DNA of 6,718 nucleotides from CALBPI01 sp039187375 (GTDB taxonomy: Bacteria > Pseudomonadota > Gammaproteobacteria > Steroidobacterales > Woeseiaceae), in assembly GCA_039187375.1 (NCBI GenBank), contig JBCCZN010000151.1, positions 1-6,718 of the forward strand. The letters run 5' to 3'. A program made the translations under genes and the position numbers. Below are positions 1 through 6,366 of this stretch, one piece after another. Numbering within the stretch: position 1 is the first letter of the stretch; every line of letters begins with the position of its first letter. The notes below the pieces were generated by a model. It made no database searches, was not told where the DNA came from, and saw nothing but the letters and a program-made list of their open reading frames with translations.

Positions 1-1287
1 AACCATAACACGGCCACGGTCGAAGTCCGTGAGCAGTTGGTTATTGCTGAACCCGCGCTGCCACAAACCCTCCCGGGTATTCGCGAGCTGCCGGGGGTAA
101 CCGAAGCGGTTGTGCTGTCGACCTGTAACCGCACCGAAATCTACTGGGCAGGCAACGAGCAACCCGCAGACGCCATCGTCAATCTGCTGGAGCAGTCCGA
201 ACACACCGGAAGCGGATTTCGCGATGCACTGTTTCACCGGCAGGACCACGACGCGACCCAACATCTGTTCCGCGTCGCGTCAGGTCTGGACTCCATGGTG
301 TTGGGAGAAACCCAGATCTCCGGTCAGTTGAAGCAGGCATACCGTGCCGCCCAGGAACTTGGCGCCTGCGGACCCCATCTTGCTCGTTTGTTTGACCACG
401 CCTTCTCGATCGCCAAAAAGGTCCGAACGGATACCGACATTGGAGCAAGCCCGGTCTCGGTCGCCTATGCTGCCGTGCGTCTGGCCAAACAGCTGTTCGC
501 TGATTTCGAAAATCACACCGCACTGTTGATCGGTGCGGGCGAGACCATTGAATTGGTCGCCCGTCACCTGCGTCGCCATGGGATCGGTCGACTGTTCATC
601 GCCAATCGCAGCGAGGAACGCGCCAGTGCGTTGGCCAAGGAATTCGATGGTTTCGCGATGCCATTAGATCGGATCGAGTTAGCCTTGCCCGATGCGGATC
701 TGTTGTTCAGCTCAACCGGCGCACCGGATCCCATCATTACCCAAGCGCTAGTTAAGAGCGCGTTCAAGAAGCGCCGGCGGCGACCGCTGTTTGCCGTCGA
801 TATCGCGGTGCCACGAGATATCGAAGAAGCGGTTGGCAAGGTCCGCGACGTCTATCTGTATTCGATCGATGATCTGAACAATGTCATCACCGAAGGCCAG
901 CAGGCGCGCCAACAGGCGGCGCTGGAAGCGGACAAAATTATCGATTCGGCGGTCAGTGAATTTCATACTGCCGAGCGCCAACGGGTCGCCACACCGACGA
1001 TCTTGTCTGTGCGCGAAGCAGTAATGCATGCACGCGATGATGCGCTGGAAGCCGCCCGCAAAAGAATCGCCGCAGGCCATGATCCGGAAGAGGTCTGTAA
1101 ACAACTCGCGCACACACTGACTCAGAGAATTTTGCATCAGCCTACGTCCAAACTGCGCGAAGCAGCGGCAGCCTCAGACGATCAGTTCCTCGATGTTGCT
1201 CGCGCACTGTTCCTGCCCCCGGAGACGCCGGAACGCAGCGATGATCCAACCGAAGCGACACCGCACGTTCGACCGGCACGCTCGTGA
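1..1287 (+). CDS. hemA: Glutamyl-tRNA reductase, 5'-truncated by the window edge
   Basis: Reduces glutamyl-tRNA(Glu) with NADPH to glutamate-1-semialdehyde, the committed step of C5-pathway heme synthesis in the cytoplasm. The frame is open from base 1 and already matches the family there (visible residues 1-6 NHNTAT correspond to NHKTAP in E. coli HemA), so the TTG at 37 is not the start; about 8 codons lie outside the window. The active-site Cys is in STCNRTE (Cys codon 124-126, matching E. coli Cys50). Further family blocks follow in order: ASGLDSMVLGE (tRNA/substrate domain), RTDTDIGASPVSVA, the nucleotide-binding GAGETIELVARHLR, VDIAVPRDIE, YSIDDLNNVI, and the C-terminal helical dimerisation domain. 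428 residues are visible, with a proline- and charge-rich tail slightly longer than in E. coli. Its TGA overlaps the prfA GTG by 4 bases, so the two genes are cotranscribed and probably translationally coupled. The identification is secure; the promoter is not in the window. Confidence 0.98.
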   Translation, partial: NHNTATVEVREQLVIAEPALPQTLPGIRELPGVTEAVVLSTCNRTEIYWAGNEQPADAIVNLLEQSEHTGSGFRDALFHRQDHDATQHLFRVASGLDSMVLGETQISGQLKQAYRAAQELGACGPHLARLFDHAFSIAKKVRTDTDIGASPVSVAYAAVRLAKQLFADFENHTALLIGAGETIELVARHLRRHGIGRLFIANRSEERASALAKEFDGFAMPLDRIELALPDADLLFSSTGAPDPIITQALVKSAFKKRRRRPLFAVDIAVPRDIEEAVGKVRDVYLYSIDDLNNVITEGQQARQQAALEADKIIDSAVSEFHTAERQRVATPTILSVREAVMHARDDALEAARKRIAAGHDPEEVCKQLAHTLTQRILHQPTSKLREAAAASDDQFLDVARALFLPPETPERSDDPTEATPHVRPARS

Positions 1288-2369
1288 AAACCAGCATCGA
1301 ACGCAAACTCGACGGTCTTGCCGATCGATTCGAGGAGCTGGCGGCATTGCTCGCCGACCCGGATGTCATTAGCGACCAGACGCAATTCCGCGATCTGTCG
1401 ATGGAATACGCCCGTCTTGAACCCGTGGTAGCGCTATTCACACGCTACCGCAATGAGATGCAGGAACTGGACGATGCCAGACTGCTTGCCACAGACAGCG
1501 ATCCCGATATGCGGGCAATGGGGCAGGACGAGGTCACCCGTTTGCAAGCAGCTATCGAAGCGGCCGAAACCGATTTGCAAATGGCGCTGATCCCGGCCGA
1601 TCCGCACGACAATGCCAACCTGTTTCTGGAAATTCGTGCAGGCACCGGTGGCGATGAAGCCGCCATTTTCGCCGGTGATCTGTTCCGCATGTATTCCAAA
1701 TTCGCCGAATCCAAACGCTGGCAGGTTGAGGTGCTCTCTGCCAATGAGGGTGAGCACGGTGGCTACAAGGAAATCATCTCGCAGGTCAGTGGCAATGGCG
1801 CCTACTCGCAACTGAAGTTTGAATCCGGTGCGCATCGGGTACAACGCGTGCCGGAGACCGAATCACAGGGTCGCATTCACACCTCGGCCTGCACCGTTGC
1901 CGTGCTACCCCAGGTTGAAGCCGTTGAAGATGTCGATATCAATGACTCGGACCTGCGCGTCGACACCTATCGTGCTTCGGGCGCCGGTGGCCAGCACGTC
2001 AACAAGACTGATTCAGCAGTGCGCATCACTCATCTGCCGACCGGTGTGGTCGTAGAGTGCCAGGACGAGCGCTCACAACACAAAAACCGGGCGCGCGCCA
2101 TGTCTTTGCTGAAAGCGCGTTTGCTCGATGCCGAACGCGAGGCGCAAACCTCGGCACAAGCCGAACAGCGCCGCTCACTGGTTGGCAGTGGTGATCGCTC
2201 AGAGCGCATTCGCACCTACAACTACCCGCAGGGCCGCATCACCGATCACCGCATTAATCTGACGCTCTACAAACTCGCAGAGATCGTTGAGGGCGACCTT
2301 GAACAGGTGATCGGCCCGCTGACCCGCGAATATCAGGCCGACCAGTTGGCGGCACTCGATACCGAATAA
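1284..2369 (+). CDS. prfA: Peptide chain release factor 1 (RF1)
   Basis: Class I release factor that reads UAA and UAG in the ribosomal A site and triggers peptidyl-tRNA hydrolysis. 361 residues, the usual RF1 length. Seen in order: an N-terminal helical domain (about 1-105), RAGTGGDEA (118-126), the stop-codon-reading PxT tripeptide as PET at 190-192 within VQRVPETESQGRIHTS, and the catalytic GGQ at 235-237 followed by HVNKTDSAVRITH. PxT rather than SPF identifies RF1, not RF2, and there is no programmed frameshift. Gln237 is the residue expected to be methylated by PrmC, encoded further along this window. The start is GTG at 1284, overlapping the hemA stop; I see no good Shine-Dalgarno in front of it, which fits coupling to hemA. 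The stop is TAA. The next gene is convergent with only 10 bases between stops, so the usual prfA-prmC linkage is broken here. Confidence 0.98.
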   Translation: MKTSIERKLDGLADRFEELAALLADPDVISDQTQFRDLSMEYARLEPVVALFTRYRNEMQELDDARLLATDSDPDMRAMGQDEVTRLQAAIEAAETDLQMALIPADPHDNANLFLEIRAGTGGDEAAIFAGDLFRMYSKFAESKRWQVEVLSANEGEHGGYKEIISQVSGNGAYSQLKFESGAHRVQRVPETESQGRIHTSACTVAVLPQVEAVEDVDINDSDLRVDTYRASGAGGQHVNKTDSAVRITHLPTGVVVECQDERSQHKNRARAMSLLKARLLDAEREAQTSAQAEQRRSLVGSGDRSERIRTYNYPQGRITDHRINLTLYKLAEIVEGDLEQVIGPLTREYQADQLAALDTE

Positions 2370-2379
2370 TCCTGACCGG

Positions 2380-3537
2380 TTAGCCCGCCAGAGCGCGCTC
2401 CAGATCAGCAATCAAATCGTCGGTGTCTTCAATACCCACAGACAGGCGAATCAGATCATCCGACAACCCGATCGCTTCGCGCTGTGCCTGTGGCACAGAG
2501 GCGTGCGTCATGATGGCCGGGTGATCAACGAGGCTCTCGACCCCGCCTAGACTTTCGGCTAGCGCGAATACCTCGACCGTCTCTAGAAACTTGCGCGCCG
2601 CATCCAGGCCACCGTCAATGAAAAAGGTGACGATGCCGCCCGGCGAGGACATCTGACGCGCAGCAAGACTCGCCTGCGGATGAGAATTCAGCCCCGGATA
2701 CAACACACGTGTGACACGCGGATGCGCTTCGAGCCACTGTGCAATCGCCATCGCGCTCTGGGCGTGCTGGCGCATCCGCACGGACAGCGTTTTGACCCCG
2801 CGCAAGGCGAGAAAACTGTCGAACGGTCCGAGCACACTGCCGACCGAGTTCTGCAAAAAGCCCAGCTGTTCGGCGAGCTCGGCATTCGCGGTGACCGCAA
2901 TACCACCGACCATATCGGAGTGGCCGTTCAAAAACTTGGTGACCGAATGCATGACAATATCGGCACCGAGCTCCAGCGGTCGCTGCGCCCAATGCGTGGC
3001 AAAGGTGTTATCCGCAACCAACAACAAATCATGGTCGCGTGCGAGCTGTGCGACCGCCTCGATATCGACGAGCTTGAGCAACGGATTGCTGGGTGTTTCG
3101 ATCCACAACATGCGTGTGGCCGGGGTGATCGCTGCGCGTACCGCATCCAGATCCGTGTAATCGACATAACTGAACGACAGACCAGAGGAGCGCGTGCGCA
3201 CCTTGCTGAACAGTCGATTGGTTCCGCCGTACAAATCGTCCATCGCCAAAATATGCGAACCGCTGTCCAGCAATTCGAGAATCGTACCGATCGCCGCCAG
3301 CCCCGAGCCAAATGCGAAGCCGTGCGTGCCGCCCTCGAGATCAGCAACACATCGTTCAAAGGCCATGCGGGTCGGATTTTGCGTGCGCGAATACTCATAG
3401 CCTTGGTGCACGCCCGGACTCGACTGCACATAGGTTGAGGTCGCATAGATCGGCGGCATAATCGCACCGGTGCTTGGATCCGGTGATTGACCCGCGTGAA
3501 TTACACGTGTCGAGAATGCGGTTTTGTTATCAGCCAT
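2380..3537 (-). CDS. Cystathionine gamma-lyase (Cys/Met metabolism PLP enzyme)
   Basis: PLP-dependent enzyme of the Cys/Met metabolism family, 385 residues, a full-length homotetramer-type subunit. Seen: the active-site YSRTQNPTR (49-57), FGSGLAA (76-82), DLYGGT with the PLP-stacking Tyr103, ETPSNPLL (147-154), VADNTF with the pyridine-binding Asp176, the Schiff-base Lys201 in SVTKFLNGHSD, and the carboxylate-binding Arg364 in LIRLSVGIED. The block SLGGVESL (329-336) carries the Glu that distinguishes gamma-lyase/gamma-synthase enzymes from cystathionine beta-lyases, and the C-terminal third closely resembles eukaryotic cystathionine gamma-lyase. Sequence alone does not cleanly separate gamma-lyase from gamma-synthase (MetB). 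The cystathionine beta-synthase gene 53 bases upstream on the same strand favours the lyase: cystathionine to cysteine, 2-oxobutyrate and ammonia, with possible H2S release as a side reaction. The ATG start is backed by AGGAG six bases upstream. The gene is probably expressed from the upstream gene's promoter. Confidence 0.9.
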   Translation of the reverse strand: MADNKTAFSTRVIHAGQSPDPSTGAIMPPIYATSTYVQSSPGVHQGYEYSRTQNPTRMAFERCVADLEGGTHGFAFGSGLAAIGTILELLDSGSHILAMDDLYGGTNRLFSKVRTRSSGLSFSYVDYTDLDAVRAAITPATRMLWIETPSNPLLKLVDIEAVAQLARDHDLLLVADNTFATHWAQRPLELGADIVMHSVTKFLNGHSDMVGGIAVTANAELAEQLGFLQNSVGSVLGPFDSFLALRGVKTLSVRMRQHAQSAMAIAQWLEAHPRVTRVLYPGLNSHPQASLAARQMSSPGGIVTFFIDGGLDAARKFLETVEVFALAESLGGVESLVDHPAIMTHASVPQAQREAIGLSDDLIRLSVGIEDTDDLIADLERALAG

Positions 3538-3543
3538 CTTGGG

Positions 3544-3548
3544 CTCCT
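3544..3548 (-). promoter_or_regulatory. Shine-Dalgarno for cystathionine gamma-lyase
   Basis: On the minus strand the gap reads AGGAG six bases before the ATG at 3537. This near-consensus site fixes the start codon and shows the second gene of the pair can initiate independently of read-through from the first. Confidence 0.8.
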
Positions 3549-3590
3549 GAAGCTCCGATTATTCACAAAGCGCCAATATGTGACGCAACA

Positions 3591-4955
3591 TCAACTGACC
3601 TGCTTGCGCAGATGATTGAGCACATCGGCACGGGTGATCAAGCCGAAAAATTCCCCGCCATGCGTGACGGCTGCGAACGGCTGCACCTGCAACAACGCAA
3701 CCAAATTGTTGATCGTCGTATCGGGCTCCAGCTGGATAAAGCTCTCCTGCATCGCCTCGCTGACCTTGGCGTGCATCAAATCCGGCTTGCCAAATGCCAG
3801 CCTGATGATGTCGTCCTCGGTCAACACACCGACCAACTCGCCATTGGCCATCACCGGCAATTGGGACACGCCGGCATTGCGCAACCGATTGTGCGCGGTC
3901 GTGAGTACGTCGTCCGGGCCTACAGTGATGGTTGCGCGCTCGCCGTGCAGCCGCCCGATCAAATCACGCAAGTCGCCGAAGCGCTCGCGCGAAATAAAGC
4001 CCTGATCCTCCATCCAGAAATCATTGTAGAGCTTTGACAGGTACTTGTTACCGGTATCGCAGGCGAAAGCCACCACGTTCTGGGGTTGCGTTTGTTCTGC
4101 GCAATATTTGAGTGCGGCCGCGAGCAACGTGCCCGAGGAGGAGCCGGCCAGTAGACCTTCCTTGCGCAACAGTGCACGCGCCATCTCGAATGACTCCGCG
4201 TCGCTAATGCTGTAAGCCTTGTGCACCATCGAAAAGTCGGCGATGTCCGGTATGAAATCCTCACCGATACCCTCGACGAGCCAACTGGCACTCTGAACCT
4301 CACGACCATGATTGATGTGCTCGGCGAGGATCGAACCTTCCGGGTCGGCCAGAACCAGACGCAGCGCCGGTGCGTGCTGACGAAAGTACTTGCTCATGCC
4401 GCTGACTGTGCCACTGGAACCAACACCCACGACCACCGCATCGACGTTGCCATCAAGCTGTTCGAGAATCTCTGGCGCGGTGGTTTTTTCATGCGCCAAT
4501 GGATTATCCGCGTTGCCAAACTGATTGATAAAGTAGGCGCCCTGCTCGGCTGCAATACTGCGGCCCAAGTCCTGGTAATACTCTGGATGGCCACGCCCGA
4601 CATCCGAGCGCGTCAGCACAACCTCCGCACCCATCGCACGCAGATTGAAAATCTTCTCCTGGCTCATTTTGTCTGGCAAGACCAAGATGAGTCGGTAGCC
4701 CTTACGCGCAGCCGCGAGCGCCAGGCCCAGGCCTGTGTTGCCAGCAGTGGCCTCGACGATGGTATCGCCGGGTTTGATGTCCCCGCGGGCTTCCGCCTCC
4801 TCGATCATCGATACGCCAATGCGATCCTTGATCGAGCCGCCCGGGTTCATCAGTTCGAGCTTTAGATACAGTCGACACACGCCGGTATCAAACTGGGTGA
4901 CCTCCAGCAGCGGCGTCCTGCCCACCATATCCAATACGCTTGTGTACACTTGCAT
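3591..4955 (-). CDS. cbs: Cystathionine beta-synthase with C-terminal CBS domain pair
   Basis: Condenses serine with homocysteine to cystathionine (PLP, cytoplasm), the first step of reverse transsulfuration. 454 residues from the chosen ATG. Fold-type II catalytic core at about 1-320: the Schiff-base Lys43 in NPGGSIKDRIG, ATAGNTG (69-75), NQFGNADNPLAH (144-155), the phosphate-binding GVGSSGTVSG (177-186), VEGIGEDFIP (227-236) and GSSSGT (271-276), whose Ser probably contacts the PLP ring nitrogen. The C-terminal part (about 336-450) is a tandem CBS (Bateman) pair, each half ending in a segment of the GVLTEDDI / GLITRADV type. There is no N-terminal heme domain. The pair rules out an ordinary CysK/CysM. 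The frame stays open back to 5087, but homology begins at the ATG at 4955 (MQVYTSVLDMVGRTPL) and that ATG has AAGGGG nine bases upstream, so I take it as the start. It is the first gene of a unit with the gamma-lyase. Confidence 0.93.
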   Translation of the reverse strand: MQVYTSVLDMVGRTPLLEVTQFDTGVCRLYLKLELMNPGGSIKDRIGVSMIEEAEARGDIKPGDTIVEATAGNTGLGLALAAARKGYRLILVLPDKMSQEKIFNLRAMGAEVVLTRSDVGRGHPEYYQDLGRSIAAEQGAYFINQFGNADNPLAHEKTTAPEILEQLDGNVDAVVVGVGSSGTVSGMSKYFRQHAPALRLVLADPEGSILAEHINHGREVQSASWLVEGIGEDFIPDIADFSMVHKAYSISDAESFEMARALLRKEGLLAGSSSGTLLAAALKYCAEQTQPQNVVAFACDTGNKYLSKLYNDFWMEDQGFISRERFGDLRDLIGRLHGERATITVGPDDVLTTAHNRLRNAGVSQLPVMANGELVGVLTEDDIIRLAFGKPDLMHAKVSEAMQESFIQLEPDTTINNLVALLQVQPFAAVTHGGEFFGLITRADVLNHLRKQVS

Positions 4956-4964
4956 CTTCACTGG

Positions 4965-4970
4965 CCCCTT
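4965..4970 (-). promoter_or_regulatory. Shine-Dalgarno supporting the 4955 start of cbs
   Basis: The minus strand reads AAGGGG with nine bases to the ATG at 4955. It is only a moderate match to the anti-Shine-Dalgarno, but it coincides with the point where homology to the family begins, which argues against the longer frame from 5087. Confidence 0.55.
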
Positions 4971-4998
4971 GAGCGGCGTATTACCGCGCCGAACACGC

Positions 4999-5859
4999 TT
5001 GTCCAGCACGCATTCTAAACCACGATCCATCGCCGAGTGGCGCCAACACGCACGCATTGCGCTCGCCGTACTCGGCGACGATGCCACGCTGGAAGCCGAC
5101 TGGTTGATCAGCGAAGCACTGGACCTGTCGAGAGCCCAATTGCTGACGCGCGGCGACGTCGTGCCAACAGATGACGCTCAGGCTCGACTCGACGAATGGC
5201 TTGCACAACGCGCCGACAATGTCCCACTTGCCTACCTGACCGGCAGCCAGCCGTTTTTGTCACTGATGCTGGAAGTCACCCGCGACACACTGGTACCGCG
5301 TGCCGACACAGAGATCCTGGTCGAGCGTGCCTTGGCACGGATTCCGCCGGCGCAAACCTGCCGCATAGCCGATCTGGGCACTGGTTCTGGTGCCATTGCC
5401 CTGGCGATCGCCAGGGCAAGACCGCTGGCGCAGATCGTCGCAAGCGACCTGTCGCGCCGGGCACTCGCGGTAGCGCAACGCAATGCGCAAAGACTGGGCT
5501 TGGGCAACGTCACATTCCACTGCGGCAACTGGTTTGAGGCACTACCAACACGCTCTCGTTTTGATCTCATTGTCAGCAATCCACCCTACGTCGAGCAGGA
5601 TTTCGACGGACTGCAAACCCACCTGAAACATGAGCCAAGACAAGCGCTTGCAGCGGGCACGGATGGCCTCGATGCATTGCGCGCGATCATCACAGGCGCC
5701 AGTAAATGGTTGACACCCGGCGGCTGGCTGCTGCTGGAGCACGGCTACCAGCAAGCCGACGCCGTCTCCGGTATCCTGCGCACCTGTTCTTTTACCGATA
5801 TTCAGTGTTTCGACGATCGCGGCGCACGTCCGCGGGTCAGCGAGGCACGCACGCTTTAA
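4999..5859 (+). CDS. prmC: Release factor glutamine N5-methyltransferase (PrmC/HemK)
   Basis: Uses S-adenosylmethionine to methylate the glutamine of the GGQ motif of RF1 and RF2, raising termination efficiency. Numbered from the TTG at 4999 (286 residues; E. coli PrmC has 277): an N-terminal helical substrate-binding domain (about 10-80), LVPRADTE (98-105), the SAM-binding motif DLGTGSGAIALA (125-136), and the signature NPPY (194-197), which holds the target glutamine; LLLEHGYQQ near the C-terminus is also typical. The reading frame extends to 4735, but homology begins only near SIAEWRQ (5026) and no in-frame ATG lies near there. TTG 4999 is the best length match; TTG 4969 and GTG 4942 are alternatives, and none has a clear Shine-Dalgarno. 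Function is near certain, the start is not. It is head-to-head with cbs and 21 bases upstream of ppiB, with which it is probably cotranscribed. It carries a perfect 24-base palindrome. Confidence 0.93.
   Translation: MSSTHSKPRSIAEWRQHARIALAVLGDDATLEADWLISEALDLSRAQLLTRGDVVPTDDAQARLDEWLAQRADNVPLAYLTGSQPFLSLMLEVTRDTLVPRADTEILVERALARIPPAQTCRIADLGTGSGAIALAIARARPLAQIVASDLSRRALAVAQRNAQRLGLGNVTFHCGNWFEALPTRSRFDLIVSNPPYVEQDFDGLQTHLKHEPRQALAAGTDGLDALRAIITGASKWLTPGGWLLLEHGYQQADAVSGILRTCSFTDIQCFDDRGARPRVSEARTL
5396..5419. repeat. Perfect 24-base palindrome inside prmC
   Basis: The left half is TTGCCCTGGCGA, followed directly by its exact reverse complement with no spacer; the symmetry stops at 5395/5420 (A against G). 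The centre is the octamer GCGATCGC (5404-5411). It falls in the codons for the alanine-rich ALAIARA stretch just after the PrmC SAM-binding motif. It could be a protein-binding site, a target of a dimeric DNA enzyme, or an accident of codon choice in an Ala/Arg-rich segment. The symmetry is seen directly; any function is unsupported. Confidence 0.9.
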
Positions 5860-5869
5860 CACCAGACAC

Positions 5870-5874
5870 GGGAG
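5870..5874 (+). promoter_or_regulatory. Shine-Dalgarno for ppiB
   Basis: GGGAG lies six bases before the ATG at 5881, in the 21-base gap after prmC. It decides the ppiB start; no promoter can be seen in the gap, consistent with cotranscription from prmC. Confidence 0.75.
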
Positions 5875-5880
5875 CTCAGC

Positions 5881-6366
5881 ATGATCGTCATTGAAACCAC
5901 ACACGGCGATATCCACCTTGACCTGAACGACGACAAGGCGCCGATTAGCGTCGAGAACTTTCTGCGCTACGCCGATGAGGGTGGCTACGACGGCACTATC
6001 TTTCATCGCGTCATTCCCAATTTCATGATTCAAGGCGGCGGCATGGACGAAAATATGGACGCCAAGCCGACCCATGACCCCATCAAGAACGAAGCGGACA
6101 ACGGCTTGCCCAACGTGCGCGGCAGCATCGCCATGGCCCGCACCCAGGTTGTCGATAGCGCTACGTCGCAGTTCTTCATCAATCTTAAGGACAATGATTT
6201 TCTCAATCACGGTGGCCGTGATTTCGGCTATGCCGTGTTCGGTCGTGTTACCCAGGGAATGGACGTTGTCGATACCATCGCGGGTGTCGAAACCGGTAAT
6301 CACGGTATGCACGGCGATGTGCCAACGACACCGGTCACGATCAAACGTGTCCGACGCGAAGGCTGA
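5881..6366 (+). CDS. ppiB: Cytoplasmic cyclophilin-type peptidyl-prolyl cis-trans isomerase
   Basis: Catalyses cis-trans isomerisation of X-Pro bonds during protein folding. 161 residues, a single cyclophilin domain with no signal peptide, so the cytoplasmic PpiB type rather than periplasmic PpiA. It aligns with E. coli PpiB over its whole length. Active-site features: FHRVIPNFMIQGGG (41-54) with catalytic Arg43 plus Phe48, Met49 and Gln51; GSIAMART (81-88); SATSQFFIN (93-101); and Phe120 in YAVFG. The protein contains no tryptophan, so the residue that gives eukaryotic cyclophilins high cyclosporin A affinity is absent, as in many bacterial members. The ATG is supported by GGGAG six bases upstream. 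It lies between prmC and a moeB-like gene, overlapping the latter by 20 bases, so the three probably form one transcript. In E. coli ppiB is elsewhere in the chromosome, so this placement is a lineage feature. Confidence 0.96.
   Translation: MIVIETTHGDIHLDLNDDKAPISVENFLRYADEGGYDGTIFHRVIPNFMIQGGGMDENMDAKPTHDPIKNEADNGLPNVRGSIAMARTQVVDSATSQFFINLKDNDFLNHGGRDFGYAVFGRVTQGMDVVDTIAGVETGNHGMHGDVPTTPVTIKRVRREG

Noticed and set aside
37..39. TTG at 37 as the hemA start
   Set aside because: The frame is open to base 1 and the residues before it already match the conserved HemA N-terminus, so the gene is simply cut by the window edge.
2680..3438. 252-residue open frame on the plus strand opposite gamma-lyase
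   Set aside because: It lies wholly antisense to a gene with intact PLP motifs, has no recognisable domain, and is explained by codon bias in GC-rich coding DNA.
3563..3583. TCACA-N11-TGTGA dyad in the 53-base cbs/gamma-lyase gap
   Set aside because: The half-sites are in the opposite order and spacing to a CRP site, only five bases long, and no stable hairpin or T tract follows; chance is sufficient.
3474..4865. Plus-strand open frames at 3474-4037 and 4221-4865 opposite the gamma-lyase start and cbs
   Set aside because: Both are antisense to strongly supported coding sequence and show no recognisable protein features.
4735..4998. Upstream extension of the prmC frame (a possible 374-residue protein)
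   Set aside because: The extra residues are antisense to the cbs N-terminus, show no PrmC homology, and would make the protein about 100 residues too long.
4956..5087. Upstream extension of the cbs frame to 5087
   Set aside because: The extra 44 residues do not resemble CBS enzymes or a heme-binding domain and are antisense to the PrmC N-terminus; the ATG at 4955 has a Shine-Dalgarno.
5542..6312. 256-residue open frame on the minus strand across the end of prmC and most of ppiB
   Set aside because: It spans two well-supported genes and their gap, with no family motifs; long antisense frames arise readily at this base composition.
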